Positions 53,860 through 62,673 of a stretch of DNA of 64,000 nt are shown in pieces (position 1 is the stretch's first letter; each line of letters opens with the position of its first letter). The translations under genes were made by a program, and so were the position numbers. Source of the DNA: Rhodobacteraceae bacterium S2214 (GTDB lineage: Bacteria; Pseudomonadota; Alphaproteobacteria; Rhodobacterales; Rhodobacteraceae). The notes beneath the pieces were generated by a model. The model did no database searches, was not told where the DNA came from, and worked only from the letters and a program-made list of their open reading frames with translations. The stretch covers positions 3,511,501 through 3,575,500 of the forward strand of contig CP081161.1 of the NCBI GenBank assembly GCA_025141675.1. The letters run 5' to 3'.

Positions 53860-55467
53860 TTATGCGGGCTCCTTCCGCTCAGGATCGTCCATCCAATTTT
53901 CAAGAATTTGCAGCGTTTCAGTCTCCCGATCCGTGATCATGTCCTGCAATCTTGTGACTGGGTCATCTGCGGCGCTTCCACCCATGTCACCAAAACCTAA
54001 ACCGTCGTCGCTTGGCCCTTCGATCGACATCATGTCCGGAAAGGCGGACATCATTTGTGGGGCATCGTCTTCAACGAAACTGGTGCTTTCCGCCCCTTCA
54101 TCAGGCGGTGGCAAGGCTGCCATTCCGGGCTTCGGTGACAAAATAGGTTTCACGACAAACAATCCGAGGATCAGCGCAACTGCGGCCAAAACCCCGATTT
54201 GAATGAGTTGCATCATGTCTAAAGATGACGTCGAAATACTGTCGGCGAATACTTCTGTCCCTAATTCAGGGATTGGCTCAAATGGCATTGATCGCAAAGT
54301 GATTTGGTCACCTCTTGCCTCGTCGAAGCCGACGGCAGACGTTACCAATTCTTGTAGATCAGCCAATTCTTCGTCCGACCGTGGTTCAACTGTTGTGGTT
54401 CCATCAGGGTTCTTGATCACCGCATCATTGATCAATACCGCCACAGTTAGGCGCTTAACCGCACCCGGCAGTCGCTTAATTTCCCTTTGCGTTTCAGAGA
54501 CCTCAAAATTTGTGAGCGCGCGTGTTTCGCTATTCTCATTATTGGCTGTTCCGCCGCCGGCTGCGTCACCGTCTGGAAGATTGGACGCAACAGTCACCTC
54601 CCCGCCGCGGGAATCTTCCGATTTTTCAGCGCTTTCCTGAACCTCTGTACTAATCGCTACGCGGCTGTCAGGATCCACCGTGCGTTCGGATATCGTCTCA
54701 GAATCAGTGACTGTTTCCATTGTGAGTTCGACAACCGCATTCCCTGCCCCCACCCGCGCCAACAATAGCCTTTCAGCTCGCGCACGAAGAATATCAGCTT
54801 GCTCATTATCCGCAGCGGCGCCGGGCAAATCATCGGCACCTGACAGAAGCCCCGCAGTAGCGTCAATAATTGCGACATTTTCGGGAACCAAGCCGCTGAC
54901 AGCAGAGGCAACGAGGTACTGAAGCGCCTTGACTTGACTGGCGGAAATTATCCCTGTGGATGACTGCACAGTCACTGCAGCGCTTGGTGGTTCCGATCGT
55001 TGAAATGATCGCGTCGACGCAGAGGAAATATGAACTCTCGCGCTACGGAAGCGCGGGTTCGCAACAATTGTACGCGCAAGTTCCCCTTCTTTTGCCCGCC
55101 AGTATGTCGCATCGAACATTTGGGACGTTGTCGAAAACCCGCTGAGATTGTCTAACAATTCGTACCCGTTGACTCCACTGACCGGTAAACCCTGCCCCGC
55201 CAGAACAAGTCTAAGCGAATCGCGCGCGGTCGTTTCGACATAGATCGCCCCACCGCGCACTTCGTATATGACACCTTGTTGGTCAAGCGCAGTTAGCACG
55301 TCACCTGCCGCGCTTGGTTCTAGCCCCCCGAACAACAGTGACATGTCTCGCGCGCCAGGGGATTGCACAAGAAACAAGACAACCAAGAAAACACCAATAC
55401 TCGAGCCAATCGCCGCGACCCGCTGCCCGATGCTCAACCGATTCCAAACGTCGAGTAAATTTTGCAA
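53860..55467 (-). CDS. fliF: Flagellar MS-ring protein FliF
   Basis: 535 aa from TTG 55467 (LQNLLDVWNRLS), which has GGAG 6 bases upstream. FliF forms the membrane ring that anchors the rod. N-terminal helix GVFLVVLFLVQSPGARDMSL, the PrgK/YscJ-like ring domain (SLLFGGLEPSAAGDVLTALD, ELARTIVANPRFRSARVHIS), the C-terminal membrane helix LIQIGVLAAVALILGLFVV and a FliG-binding tail ending ENWMDDPERKEPA. The rule-breaking start codon matters for annotation; the earlier TTG 55530 has no ribosome site. Confidence 0.93.
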   Translation of the reverse strand: MQNLLDVWNRLSIGQRVAAIGSSIGVFLVVLFLVQSPGARDMSLLFGGLEPSAAGDVLTALDQQGVIYEVRGGAIYVETTARDSLRLVLAGQGLPVSGVNGYELLDNLSGFSTTSQMFDATYWRAKEGELARTIVANPRFRSARVHISSASTRSFQRSEPPSAAVTVQSSTGIISASQVKALQYLVASAVSGLVPENVAIIDATAGLLSGADDLPGAAADNEQADILRARAERLLLARVGAGNAVVELTMETVTDSETISERTVDPDSRVAISTEVQESAEKSEDSRGGEVTVASNLPDGDAAGGGTANNENSETRALTNFEVSETQREIKRLPGAVKRLTVAVLINDAVIKNPDGTTTVEPRSDEELADLQELVTSAVGFDEARGDQITLRSMPFEPIPELGTEVFADSISTSSLDMMQLIQIGVLAAVALILGLFVVKPILSPKPGMAALPPPDEGAESTSFVEDDAPQMMSAFPDMMSIEGPSDDGLGFGDMGGSAADDPVTRLQDMITDRETETLQILENWMDDPERKEPA

Positions 55468-55530
55468 ATCAGTTCTCCGATCAAACAGAGGCCTTCTGCC
55501 TCCAACAATCGATTGATTGCATGCAAACAA

Positions 55531-55545
55531 TTAATAACGAGTTAG
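55531..55545. promoter_or_regulatory. CtrA-type box between fliF and fliL
   Basis: TTAATAACGAGTTAG: TTAA, seven bases, TTAG, close to CtrA's TTAA-N7-TTAA. It lies in the 126-bp divergent gap where both flagellar operon promoters should be. CtrA controls flagellar genes in Rhodobacterales; that link is prior knowledge. Confidence 0.7.
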
Positions 55546-55593
55546 GGCTTCTTTGGTTAAATCGCGTCAAGAGACATTTAATGGAGTCGCAAC

Positions 55594-56088
55594 ATGACCG
55601 ACGCTGCCGAACTAGAGGTGCCACCACCGCCCAAAAAAACGAAACTTCCGCTAATCCTAGGGTTTGTACTGTTGCTCGCGGGCGCGGGAGGGGGCTTCAC
55701 CCTCGTAAAGATCGGCATCATCGGCGGGAAAACAAATGAGGTAGCCGGAGATTCTACAGAAACTTCGGATATTCCGCCCGAAAGCGAAGATGTGGCCTTC
55801 GTCCCATTAGACCCCATGGTAATTACACTATCTAGCGGGTCGGACAGGCAATTACTCCGTTTTACAGCCCAGCTAGATGTCAACCCAGCCGCGGTAGAAG
55901 AAGTCGAGAAAATTAAGCCGCGAATTATCGACATCTTAAACGGTTATTTAAGAGCTTTAGAAGTAGAAGATCTCGAAGCACCAGCGGCGCTAATTAAAAT
56001 TCGCTCGCAGATGTTGCACCGCGTCAGAATCGTTGCCGGCGAAAACCGCGTCAATGACTTACTGGTAATGGAATTTGTACTTAATTAG
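55594..56088 (+). CDS. fliL: Flagellar basal-body protein FliL
   Basis: 164 aa. N-terminal tail VPPPPKKTKLPLILGFVLLL leads into one membrane helix, then the periplasmic FliL domain (FVPLDPMVITLSSGSDRQLLRF, QLDVNPAAVEEVEKIKPRII, VNDLLVMEFVLN). FliL rings sit around stators and raise torque. First gene of the rightward operon; GGAGT precedes ATG. Confidence 0.95.
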   Translation: MTDAAELEVPPPPKKTKLPLILGFVLLLAGAGGGFTLVKIGIIGGKTNEVAGDSTETSDIPPESEDVAFVPLDPMVITLSSGSDRQLLRFTAQLDVNPAAVEEVEKIKPRIIDILNGYLRALEVEDLEAPAALIKIRSQMLHRVRIVAGENRVNDLLVMEFVLN

Positions 56089-56099
56089 GGGGCGCCAGA

Positions 56100-56456
56100 A
56101 TGGCCTTCATATCAGATATACTATTGTCTGCAGGCGCATTTGGCGTTGCCATTTATTGCATGATATTGTCACGAAGGTTGCGCCGGTTCACAAGCCTCGA
56201 AAGCGACATCGGAAAGGCAATAAAAACGATGTCGGTCCAAATTAGCGAACTGAACCTATCGTTACGCCGGGCGCAAGAGAATGGAAATCAATCAGTTCGG
56301 CAATTAAATGCAGGCAGTCAGAGGGCGGAAGAAGCCGCAAAGCACTTAGAACTACTTGTTGCATCGCTTCACAGCCTGCCCTCAACAGAAAAGCAACAGC
56401 AAGCATCAAATCCATTCTTTGCGCGGCGCGAACCGCAACCTGCGAGCGGCGAATGA
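56100..56456 (+). CDS. Coiled-coil membrane-anchored protein in the flagellar operon, unknown
   Basis: 118 aa. N-terminal membrane helix (DILLSAGAFGVAIYCMILSR) followed by an amphipathic coiled coil (ESDIGKAIKTMSVQISELNL, SLRRAQENGNQSVRQLNAGS, RAEEAAKHLELLVASL) and a polar tail. I do not recognise the family; position between fliL and motE, with a 4-bp overlap (ATGA) into motE, ties it to flagellar motor assembly or motility. Confidence 0.8.
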   Translation: MAFISDILLSAGAFGVAIYCMILSRRLRRFTSLESDIGKAIKTMSVQISELNLSLRRAQENGNQSVRQLNAGSQRAEEAAKHLELLVASLHSLPSTEKQQQASNPFFARREPQPASGE

Positions 56457-57049
56457 GCATTCTCAATCGAAAAAAACGCTATAGCAGCTCGCTTGGCGCA
56501 CTCGCAACAATACTAATAGTATCCGGAATCATTCGCTCCTCGGAACAGCAGTTTTTTGCATTTGCTCAAGACGCAGATATTTCCAATTTAACTGCATCAT
56601 CTAGCACAACCGAGATCATCGGTATCCCATTTAGTAGCGAAGCGATTGAAGCAATTCTCGCTGCCTTCGAAGTTCGCGAAGCGGATTTATTGGAACGCGA
56701 AGCAGAATTAAGAATACTAAAGGATGATCTAAGCCAATCGGAGCTACGTATTTCCGAAAAAATATCAGAACTCACAATCATTGAGCAAAAACTCGCTAGC
56801 ACCTTAGCACTAGCAGATACAGCTGCCGAAAATGATTTGGCGCGATTAGCGACAGTTTACGAAAACATGAAGCCAAAAGATACTGCCGCCTTGTTTTCAG
56901 AAATGGCACCCGGCTTTGCTGCTGGTTTCCTCGGGCTAATGCAAGCCGAAGCCGCAGCGGCTGTAATGACGGAACTAGAACCGGAAAATGCGCACACCAT
57001 TAGCGTCATGCTTGCAGGTCGAAATGCTAATGCGTTCAATTTTGAATGA
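56453..57049 (+). CDS. motE: MotE-family protein (MgtE N-domain-like)
   Basis: 198 aa. N-terminal hydrophobic segment (SLGALATILIVSGIIRSSE), a coiled-coil stretch of ~65 residues (EREAELRILKDDLSQSELRI) and a C-terminal MgtE-N-like domain (YENMKPKDTAALFSEMAPGF, LMQAEAAAAVMTELEPENAH). In Sinorhizobium MotE is a periplasmic chaperone stabilising the motility protein MotC; the family call is from architecture and the neighbouring motA. Confidence 0.82.
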   Translation: MSILNRKKRYSSSLGALATILIVSGIIRSSEQQFFAFAQDADISNLTASSSTTEIIGIPFSSEAIEAILAAFEVREADLLEREAELRILKDDLSQSELRISEKISELTIIEQKLASTLALADTAAENDLARLATVYENMKPKDTAALFSEMAPGFAAGFLGLMQAEAAAAVMTELEPENAHTISVMLAGRNANAFNFE

Positions 57050-57080
57050 CTGCCCATAATTGCAATAATGTGAGAATCTT

Positions 57081-57950
57081 ATGATAGGACTAGTTGGCAT
57101 TGTCATCATTTTTGTAATGGTGTTCGGCGGTTACCTCCTCGCTGGCGGTAAAATGGGCATTATCCTCAAATCCCTGCCATTCGAGATGATAATGATTGTG
57201 GGGGCAGCAGTTGGTGCGTTTGTCATCAGTAACGATACAGCTGGCATTAAGCATACAGCGAAAGATGTCGGGAAAGTTTTCAAAGGTCCAACTTGGAAAA
57301 CAAGCGACTACCGCGATCTTCTTTGTCTTCTATTTGAGTTGCTTCGCATCGCAAGGACAAACCCAGTTGAACTTGAAGCGCATATTGAGGATCCGACCAG
57401 TTCTGAAATATTTGAACGGTATCCAAAGATCGCAGCAGACAAAGAAGCTATTGGCTTGATCTGCGACACCCTTCGGTCAGGGTCAATGAACTATGACGAT
57501 CCTCATCAGGTCGAAGAGGTCTTGGAAAAACGCATCGATGCGACCCACCATCACAATATGCATTCGACACATGCCTTACAGAGCATCGCTGACGGGCTGC
57601 CTGCCCTAGGAATTGTCGCTGCTGTTTTGGGAATCATCAAAACAATGGGCTCAATTGATCAACCTCCAGAAGTCCTCGGGAAATTGATCGGTGGGGCACT
57701 TGTCGGTACATTTCTAGGTGTTTTTTTAGCCTATGGCTTAGTAGGCCCATTTGCTCTTCGCGTTGGTGCCGTCATCGAGGAAGATGCGCACTTCTATCGG
57801 TTAATCCGTGAAGTACTGGTCGCAAACCTTCACCGTCATGCACCAAACATTTGCATTGAGGTCGGACGCCAGAATACTCCATCGCATTTCCGTCCGTCGT
57901 TTACCGATCTCGAAGAAGCATTGAAATCTCTCAAAAAAGAAGCGTCCTAA
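57081..57950 (+). CDS. motA: Flagellar stator protein MotA
   Basis: 289 aa. Proton/sodium channel stator. Four membrane helices (MIGLVGIVIIFVMVFGGYLL, EMIMIVGAAVGAFVI, LPALGIVAAVLGIIKTMGSI, GALVGTFLGVFLAYGLVGPF). Conserved cytoplasmic charged helix LLRIARTNPVELEAHIED contains Arg/Glu contacts to FliG; helix prolines in GLPALG and LVGPFA match those needed for torque. motB is not in this window. Confidence 0.95.
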   Translation: MIGLVGIVIIFVMVFGGYLLAGGKMGIILKSLPFEMIMIVGAAVGAFVISNDTAGIKHTAKDVGKVFKGPTWKTSDYRDLLCLLFELLRIARTNPVELEAHIEDPTSSEIFERYPKIAADKEAIGLICDTLRSGSMNYDDPHQVEEVLEKRIDATHHHNMHSTHALQSIADGLPALGIVAAVLGIIKTMGSIDQPPEVLGKLIGGALVGTFLGVFLAYGLVGPFALRVGAVIEEDAHFYRLIREVLVANLHRHAPNICIEVGRQNTPSHFRPSFTDLEEALKSLKKEAS

Positions 57951-59785
57951 TGACTAGGTGGGCAACGGTCGCTCTACTTCTGACTGCAAGCAGTGCTTAC
58001 TCAGAGGTTGTTCCGATCATATCGGGAGATCAGTCAGATTTTCCACGTTTTGTCGCAACCATACCACGTGGGACAGATTGGAAAATTCAGCAAGAACAGG
58101 GAAAATCAATAATTGAGCTTCCAGAGGGATTTCGCTTTGAACAGAAGAATCCGGACGCAATAGGCGCTGGGGAGATCTACGCGAAGCTTATTGAGCGTGA
58201 GCGCCGGAATCAAATTGAGGTTAGTTTCGAGTGTGATTGTCGTATAGATGTATACGTGTACCAAGATGTTTTCTTGGTAATTGATATTATCAATGTGTTC
58301 CCTGAGATGATTGTTGAAAAAGCTACGTCAAATGGAGACATTCCAAATGGTGCATGGTGGAGGGATCTTCTGGTTGAGGCTACCCCAAATTACGAAGTTA
58401 ACCAAGTCGAAGCGCCCCTCATTCAGGAACCTGATAGCGTTTATATACCTGAGTTTCTTGCTCGCGAACTATCAACTGCGGCAACGTCGGGTCGTATCGA
58501 ATTGCACCAGAAAAGTGATGGTGACAGAGAACCTACCAATGCCACTGCAAACGGCATCCAAACCTCAATTTTGTCACTGAACATCGGCATCGACACAACG
58601 AGTAGTGACGCGCAGGGTTTAAATCCGATCACCCCCGATACAGCCTGCCATGCCTTTAGGTCAGCAGAACTTTTTGGTTCAACAGTAGAAGAAATAGACT
58701 TCGAGACCCTGATCGCGACACGGAAACTGGTCTTTTCTGAGACGGGAAATTCAAATGATGAAAGAATGGTTTCCCTTGCGCTTCAATACCTGGAACTCGG
58801 TCTAGAAATTGAGGCGTCTCAAATCCTAGATCAAGTTAGTACCAAGACTGAAGAAGTGGAATTACTCAAGCAGATCGCAAAACTTCTACAAGACCACATT
58901 GATACGTCCGATTTTTGGCAACGAATGCAACGATGCGAAAATTCGAATTACTTATGGTATGCATTGAGCATGAAGGGCGTGTCAGAAAATGACATAAAGA
59001 GCGATCTAGTTCTCCTACATTTTAAAGCGCTACCTAGATGGCTCAGGCAGCATGTCACTGCCCGCCTTCATGATATGCTCATCAGGAATAACGAATACTC
59101 TTCTGCCGCTGAAATCCTCTCTTTTTCCGATGTTGCCACTGAAGCCGGCGTTGAGAAAACTGAGATTGCACCCCAGAGCATCCCAACCTCCGAAATCAAG
59201 ATCGCAAATAGAGATCAACCAGAGGTGATGTTAGATATTCTTGCGCTTAACGATCATCACAATGCAACGGGTATTTCAGAGGCCATTCGTTTCGAACACC
59301 AAGGTACACCACTATGGTTTGAGTTATTAGAAGCAGAAATTGTTTCGCTACTAAATTCTAACAACTACTCCGGTGCCATCCGTAAGCTGGAAGAATTTCA
59401 ACACGCGCCGTCTCAGGACAGGTCTGTAGACGGCATTGCCAACAGGGTATTTGCCGAAATTTCCCAAAATGCGAACGATACTGATTTCCTAGCGGCCTTC
59501 TTCCTTCGCGATGACTGGCCGCTAACCGAAGACACTTTAGAATTGCTATCGGACCGTATGGTTGAATTTCAGATACTCGACCAACGTGAAGCAAGCGATC
59601 AACCCGCCACAGGAAAGAGGGAGCAAGCTGATGAACCGATCGAACTCAACCTTGATGCAGCACTAGATCCACCTTCGCCGGAAAGCTTTTCAACACTAAA
59701 CAGTACGGAAATTCGCGAACTCCTCGATGATACACAAGCTCTTCGATCATCAATTCTGAGCCAACTCTCCTCAATTGACCGCTAG
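57950..59785 (+). CDS. Large predicted periplasmic protein in the flagellar operon, unknown (possible MotC analogue)
   Basis: 611 aa. Signal peptide MTRWATVALLLTASSAYSEV. Residues ~25-115 (DFPRFVATIPRGTDWKIQQE, SIIELPEGFRFEQK, DCRIDVYVYQDVFLVIDI) look like a beta-rich, AMIN-like fold. The middle and C-terminal parts are helical with TPR-like alternation (MVSLALQYLELGLEIEASQI, EEVELLKQIAKLLQDHIDTS). Cys-poor. Starts on the motA stop (1-bp overlap). Strongly AT-richer than the rest of the window. No confident family; next to motE and motA, so a motor or stator accessory role fits. Confidence 0.75.
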   Translation: MTRWATVALLLTASSAYSEVVPIISGDQSDFPRFVATIPRGTDWKIQQEQGKSIIELPEGFRFEQKNPDAIGAGEIYAKLIERERRNQIEVSFECDCRIDVYVYQDVFLVIDIINVFPEMIVEKATSNGDIPNGAWWRDLLVEATPNYEVNQVEAPLIQEPDSVYIPEFLARELSTAATSGRIELHQKSDGDREPTNATANGIQTSILSLNIGIDTTSSDAQGLNPITPDTACHAFRSAELFGSTVEEIDFETLIATRKLVFSETGNSNDERMVSLALQYLELGLEIEASQILDQVSTKTEEVELLKQIAKLLQDHIDTSDFWQRMQRCENSNYLWYALSMKGVSENDIKSDLVLLHFKALPRWLRQHVTARLHDMLIRNNEYSSAAEILSFSDVATEAGVEKTEIAPQSIPTSEIKIANRDQPEVMLDILALNDHHNATGISEAIRFEHQGTPLWFELLEAEIVSLLNSNNYSGAIRKLEEFQHAPSQDRSVDGIANRVFAEISQNANDTDFLAAFFLRDDWPLTEDTLELLSDRMVEFQILDQREASDQPATGKREQADEPIELNLDAALDPPSPESFSTLNSTEIRELLDDTQALRSSILSQLSSIDR

Positions 59786-59815
59786 TCGCATTTCCTTATT
59801 CGTAGCAATAGGTTC

Positions 59816-61900
59816 ATGATGTCCAAAAACTCATCAAACTCCACAATAGCACTTGCCTTTGTCTTGATGGGCGTCATTTGCATCATGGTTCTTCCAGTGC
59901 CGTCATGGGCATTAGACGTGGGATTGGCCGCTTCTTTCGCGCTCGCAATTCTTATGTTTACCGTAACGCTTTTCATACAGCGGCCGTTAGATTTTTCAGC
60001 GTTCCCAACCATCTTGCTTGGTTCGCTCATTCTCAGGCTGTCTCTCAATATCGCTTCGACAAAATTGATCATCGGCAATGGCCATACAGGAACTTCCGCG
60101 GCCGGAAATGTCATCGAAGGATTTGCGATGTTCGTAATGGGCGGAAACATCGCGTTGGGTCTGGTAGTATTTTGCGTTTTGTTGATGGTCAATTTCTTGG
60201 TTATCAACAAGGGTGCCACGCGGATGGCTGAGGTCGGCGCACGATTTGCACTGGATGCCATGCCCGGGAAACAGATGGCTATCGACAGCGATCTTGCATC
60301 CGGCGCAATTACTCATGAGCAAGCCAAAGAACGGCGCGAGACCGAACAGGCCGAAACAACGTTTTTCGGATCCCTCGATGGCGCGTCAAAATTTGTAAAA
60401 GGCGATGCAATTGCGGGTCTTTTGATCACCGCTTTGAACCTTTTTGTCGGCCTCGCGATTGGCGTCTTTGGTCATCAAATGTCTCTCGCTGACGGGTTTG
60501 CAACTTACTCAATCCTAACCGTTGGTGATGGTCTTGTTTCACAGATACCCGCCGTGCTTATCTCGATCGCTTCCGCACTGCTTCTCGCCCGCGGTGGCGC
60601 GACTGGCGCGACCGATACGACGGTACTTGAGCAACTTGGAAAACATCCTGCCGCGCTGATCTCGGTCGCTGTGCTACTTGGCTTTTTCGCACTTATTCCC
60701 GGCCTGCCTTTCGTCCCATTTCTCGGTGGTGCCATCGTCCTCGGTTTGGCAGGGGCGTCACGCTTAAAAAGCAAACGTGAAGAGAATGAGCAAATATCCA
60801 ATGACCAGACAGCACCTGTGCCAGAAGCTCCCAAGCAATCCATTTCAAACCTTTTAGAAACCGATGAAATTCACATCGATTTCGCAAATGACCTCACGCC
60901 AATGGCATTGGATCACATAACTGGCCTGGACATGAGAATAGCAAACATACGAAAACATGTCGCTCGTGAATATGGGATTCTGTTACCGGAAGTTCACCTG
61001 ACCGATAATCCTATGTTACCGGAAGGTGAATACGTTATCAACTTGCTGGGTGTGCCGCACGGTCGATATCAATTGAGGCCCGATCTTCAAATGGTATTAA
61101 CATCCAATTCCGATGGATTGCCAATCGTTGGTGAAGAGGTGACTGAACCTGTCTTTAACGCACCCGCGATATGGGTGGAACCAGCAAGCGCAGAAGAGGC
61201 GACTCTAAATGGCTTAACCGTTGTTCGACCCGCAGAAATATTGGCGACCCACCTGTTAGAAATTCTTAAAAAGAATTTCTCCAAAATATTGAGCATGTCC
61301 GCCCTCCAAGAACGGCTACACGAGATGACGGTCATCGCGGACGAACGTAGAGCTGCAGCAAATAAGAAGTTTTTAGACACTATGATCCCTGAAAAAGTTT
61401 CATTGGAGTTACTCCACGGAACCACACGTTCGCTATTGGACGAAAACATATCCATTAAGAACCTTCAGTTAATCATCGAAGCCATTGCGGAGGGCCAACA
61501 ATTTAGCAAAAATTGGGATAGCATTTACGAACACGTCAGAAGCCGCCTAGGCTTCCAAATACTGGACAAGATAAAGGACGAAAATGATCACCTCAACGTT
61601 GTCCAATTAGCCCAAGAGTGGGAAAAGATTTTCGCAACGTACCAAATTAATGCGGATGCGAACCAAAGAGGTGAAATCGCTCTTCCACCTCCTCTGCTAC
61701 AAGAACTGTTGGACAAAACATCAGAAAAAATTGGGGCCGCGAGTGACTCGAAGAGTCAGACCGCAATTGTAACGACAAGCAAGCGGCGAAAATTTATCAG
61801 CAGTATTCTCTCGGCCAAAGGCATTTCAAATCCGGTGCTTTCTTATGATGAGATCGATCAAAACGTATCGTTAAATCTGGTTGGAGTAATCCATCCGTGA
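59816..61900 (+). CDS. flhA: Flagellar biosynthesis protein FlhA
   Basis: 694 aa. Export-gate proton-coupled component. N-terminal ~330 residues carry eight membrane helices (ALAFVLMGVICIMVLPVPSW onward) with the FHIPEP-like cytoplasmic loop MAEVGARFALDAMPGKQMAI. A large C-terminal cytoplasmic domain (HIDFANDLTPMALDHITGLD, RAANKKFLDTMIPEKVSLEL-type region) docks chaperone-substrate complexes. Its stop overlaps the GTG start of fliR. Confidence 0.96.
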   Translation: MMSKNSSNSTIALAFVLMGVICIMVLPVPSWALDVGLAASFALAILMFTVTLFIQRPLDFSAFPTILLGSLILRLSLNIASTKLIIGNGHTGTSAAGNVIEGFAMFVMGGNIALGLVVFCVLLMVNFLVINKGATRMAEVGARFALDAMPGKQMAIDSDLASGAITHEQAKERRETEQAETTFFGSLDGASKFVKGDAIAGLLITALNLFVGLAIGVFGHQMSLADGFATYSILTVGDGLVSQIPAVLISIASALLLARGGATGATDTTVLEQLGKHPAALISVAVLLGFFALIPGLPFVPFLGGAIVLGLAGASRLKSKREENEQISNDQTAPVPEAPKQSISNLLETDEIHIDFANDLTPMALDHITGLDMRIANIRKHVAREYGILLPEVHLTDNPMLPEGEYVINLLGVPHGRYQLRPDLQMVLTSNSDGLPIVGEEVTEPVFNAPAIWVEPASAEEATLNGLTVVRPAEILATHLLEILKKNFSKILSMSALQERLHEMTVIADERRAAANKKFLDTMIPEKVSLELLHGTTRSLLDENISIKNLQLIIEAIAEGQQFSKNWDSIYEHVRSRLGFQILDKIKDENDHLNVVQLAQEWEKIFATYQINADANQRGEIALPPPLLQELLDKTSEKIGAASDSKSQTAIVTTSKRRKFISSILSAKGISNPVLSYDEIDQNVSLNLVGVIHP

Positions 61901-62673
61901 TCGATCTATCGTTCATCTTCGAACTTATGGACGAAGCTGGCGCGATGAACTTGCTAGCCATTTTCGCTCGAATTTCGGCGATCGTCTTCCTGTTACCTGG
62001 TGTTTCCGCATCCTATGTACCCACCCAGTACAAGCTCGGTTTTGCGATGATGCTAAGTATAACTATCGCGCCACTTGCCCTCACTGACTTTGCCGCGATC
62101 ACGCCTAGCAACGCCGGGGCCGCAGAAATTCTTCTGAGTGAAGCGGTTAAGGGGCTCCTGATTGGCTTAACGATCAGGATGAGTATATTTTCGCTCCAAA
62201 TTGCCGGCACGATTATCGCTCAATCCAGCTCAATCGCTCAAATTTTTGGCGGATCCGTATCGAACGAGGCACAATCAACCGTTAGCAATATTCTGACCAT
62301 TTCCGGCATCGCTGTATTAATGCTATCTGGATTTCTCGATAAGCTAGCAGCTTTTTTCCTGCAATCGTACATGTGGCATCCGGCAAATGTACGCCCGGAT
62401 GCCGGCAATGCGCTCAACATCTTGGTCCAAGCAGTTTCCGAATGTTATGCGTTGGCGTTCCAGCTTGCGTTGCCGTTCATGGCACTATCACTTTTTTATA
62501 ACATGACTTTAGGCGCAATAAACCGCGCCATGCCTCAGTTATTAGTTAGCTTCGTTGGTGCGCCTGGCATCATCGCTGCTTCCATCGGTCTATTGGTCAT
62601 TTCCGCGCGTCCAATGCTGGAAACATGGCTTGAAAGCGCATACGCGATCGCTGCGATTTTGGGCTTTCAGTGA
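61897..62673 (+). CDS. fliR: Flagellar biosynthesis protein FliR
   Basis: 258 aa from GTG 61897 (GTGA overlap with flhA). Hydrophobic export-gate component with conserved blocks FARISAIVFLLPGVSASYVP, ILLSEAVKGLLIGLTIRMSI, SSSIAQIFGGSVSNEAQSTV, PFMALSLFYNMTLGAINRAM and PQLLVSFVGAPGIIA. It ends immediately before flhB, the usual fliR-flhB order. Confidence 0.95.
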   Translation: MIDLSFIFELMDEAGAMNLLAIFARISAIVFLLPGVSASYVPTQYKLGFAMMLSITIAPLALTDFAAITPSNAGAAEILLSEAVKGLLIGLTIRMSIFSLQIAGTIIAQSSSIAQIFGGSVSNEAQSTVSNILTISGIAVLMLSGFLDKLAAFFLQSYMWHPANVRPDAGNALNILVQAVSECYALAFQLALPFMALSLFYNMTLGAINRAMPQLLVSFVGAPGIIAASIGLLVISARPMLETWLESAYAIAAILGFQ

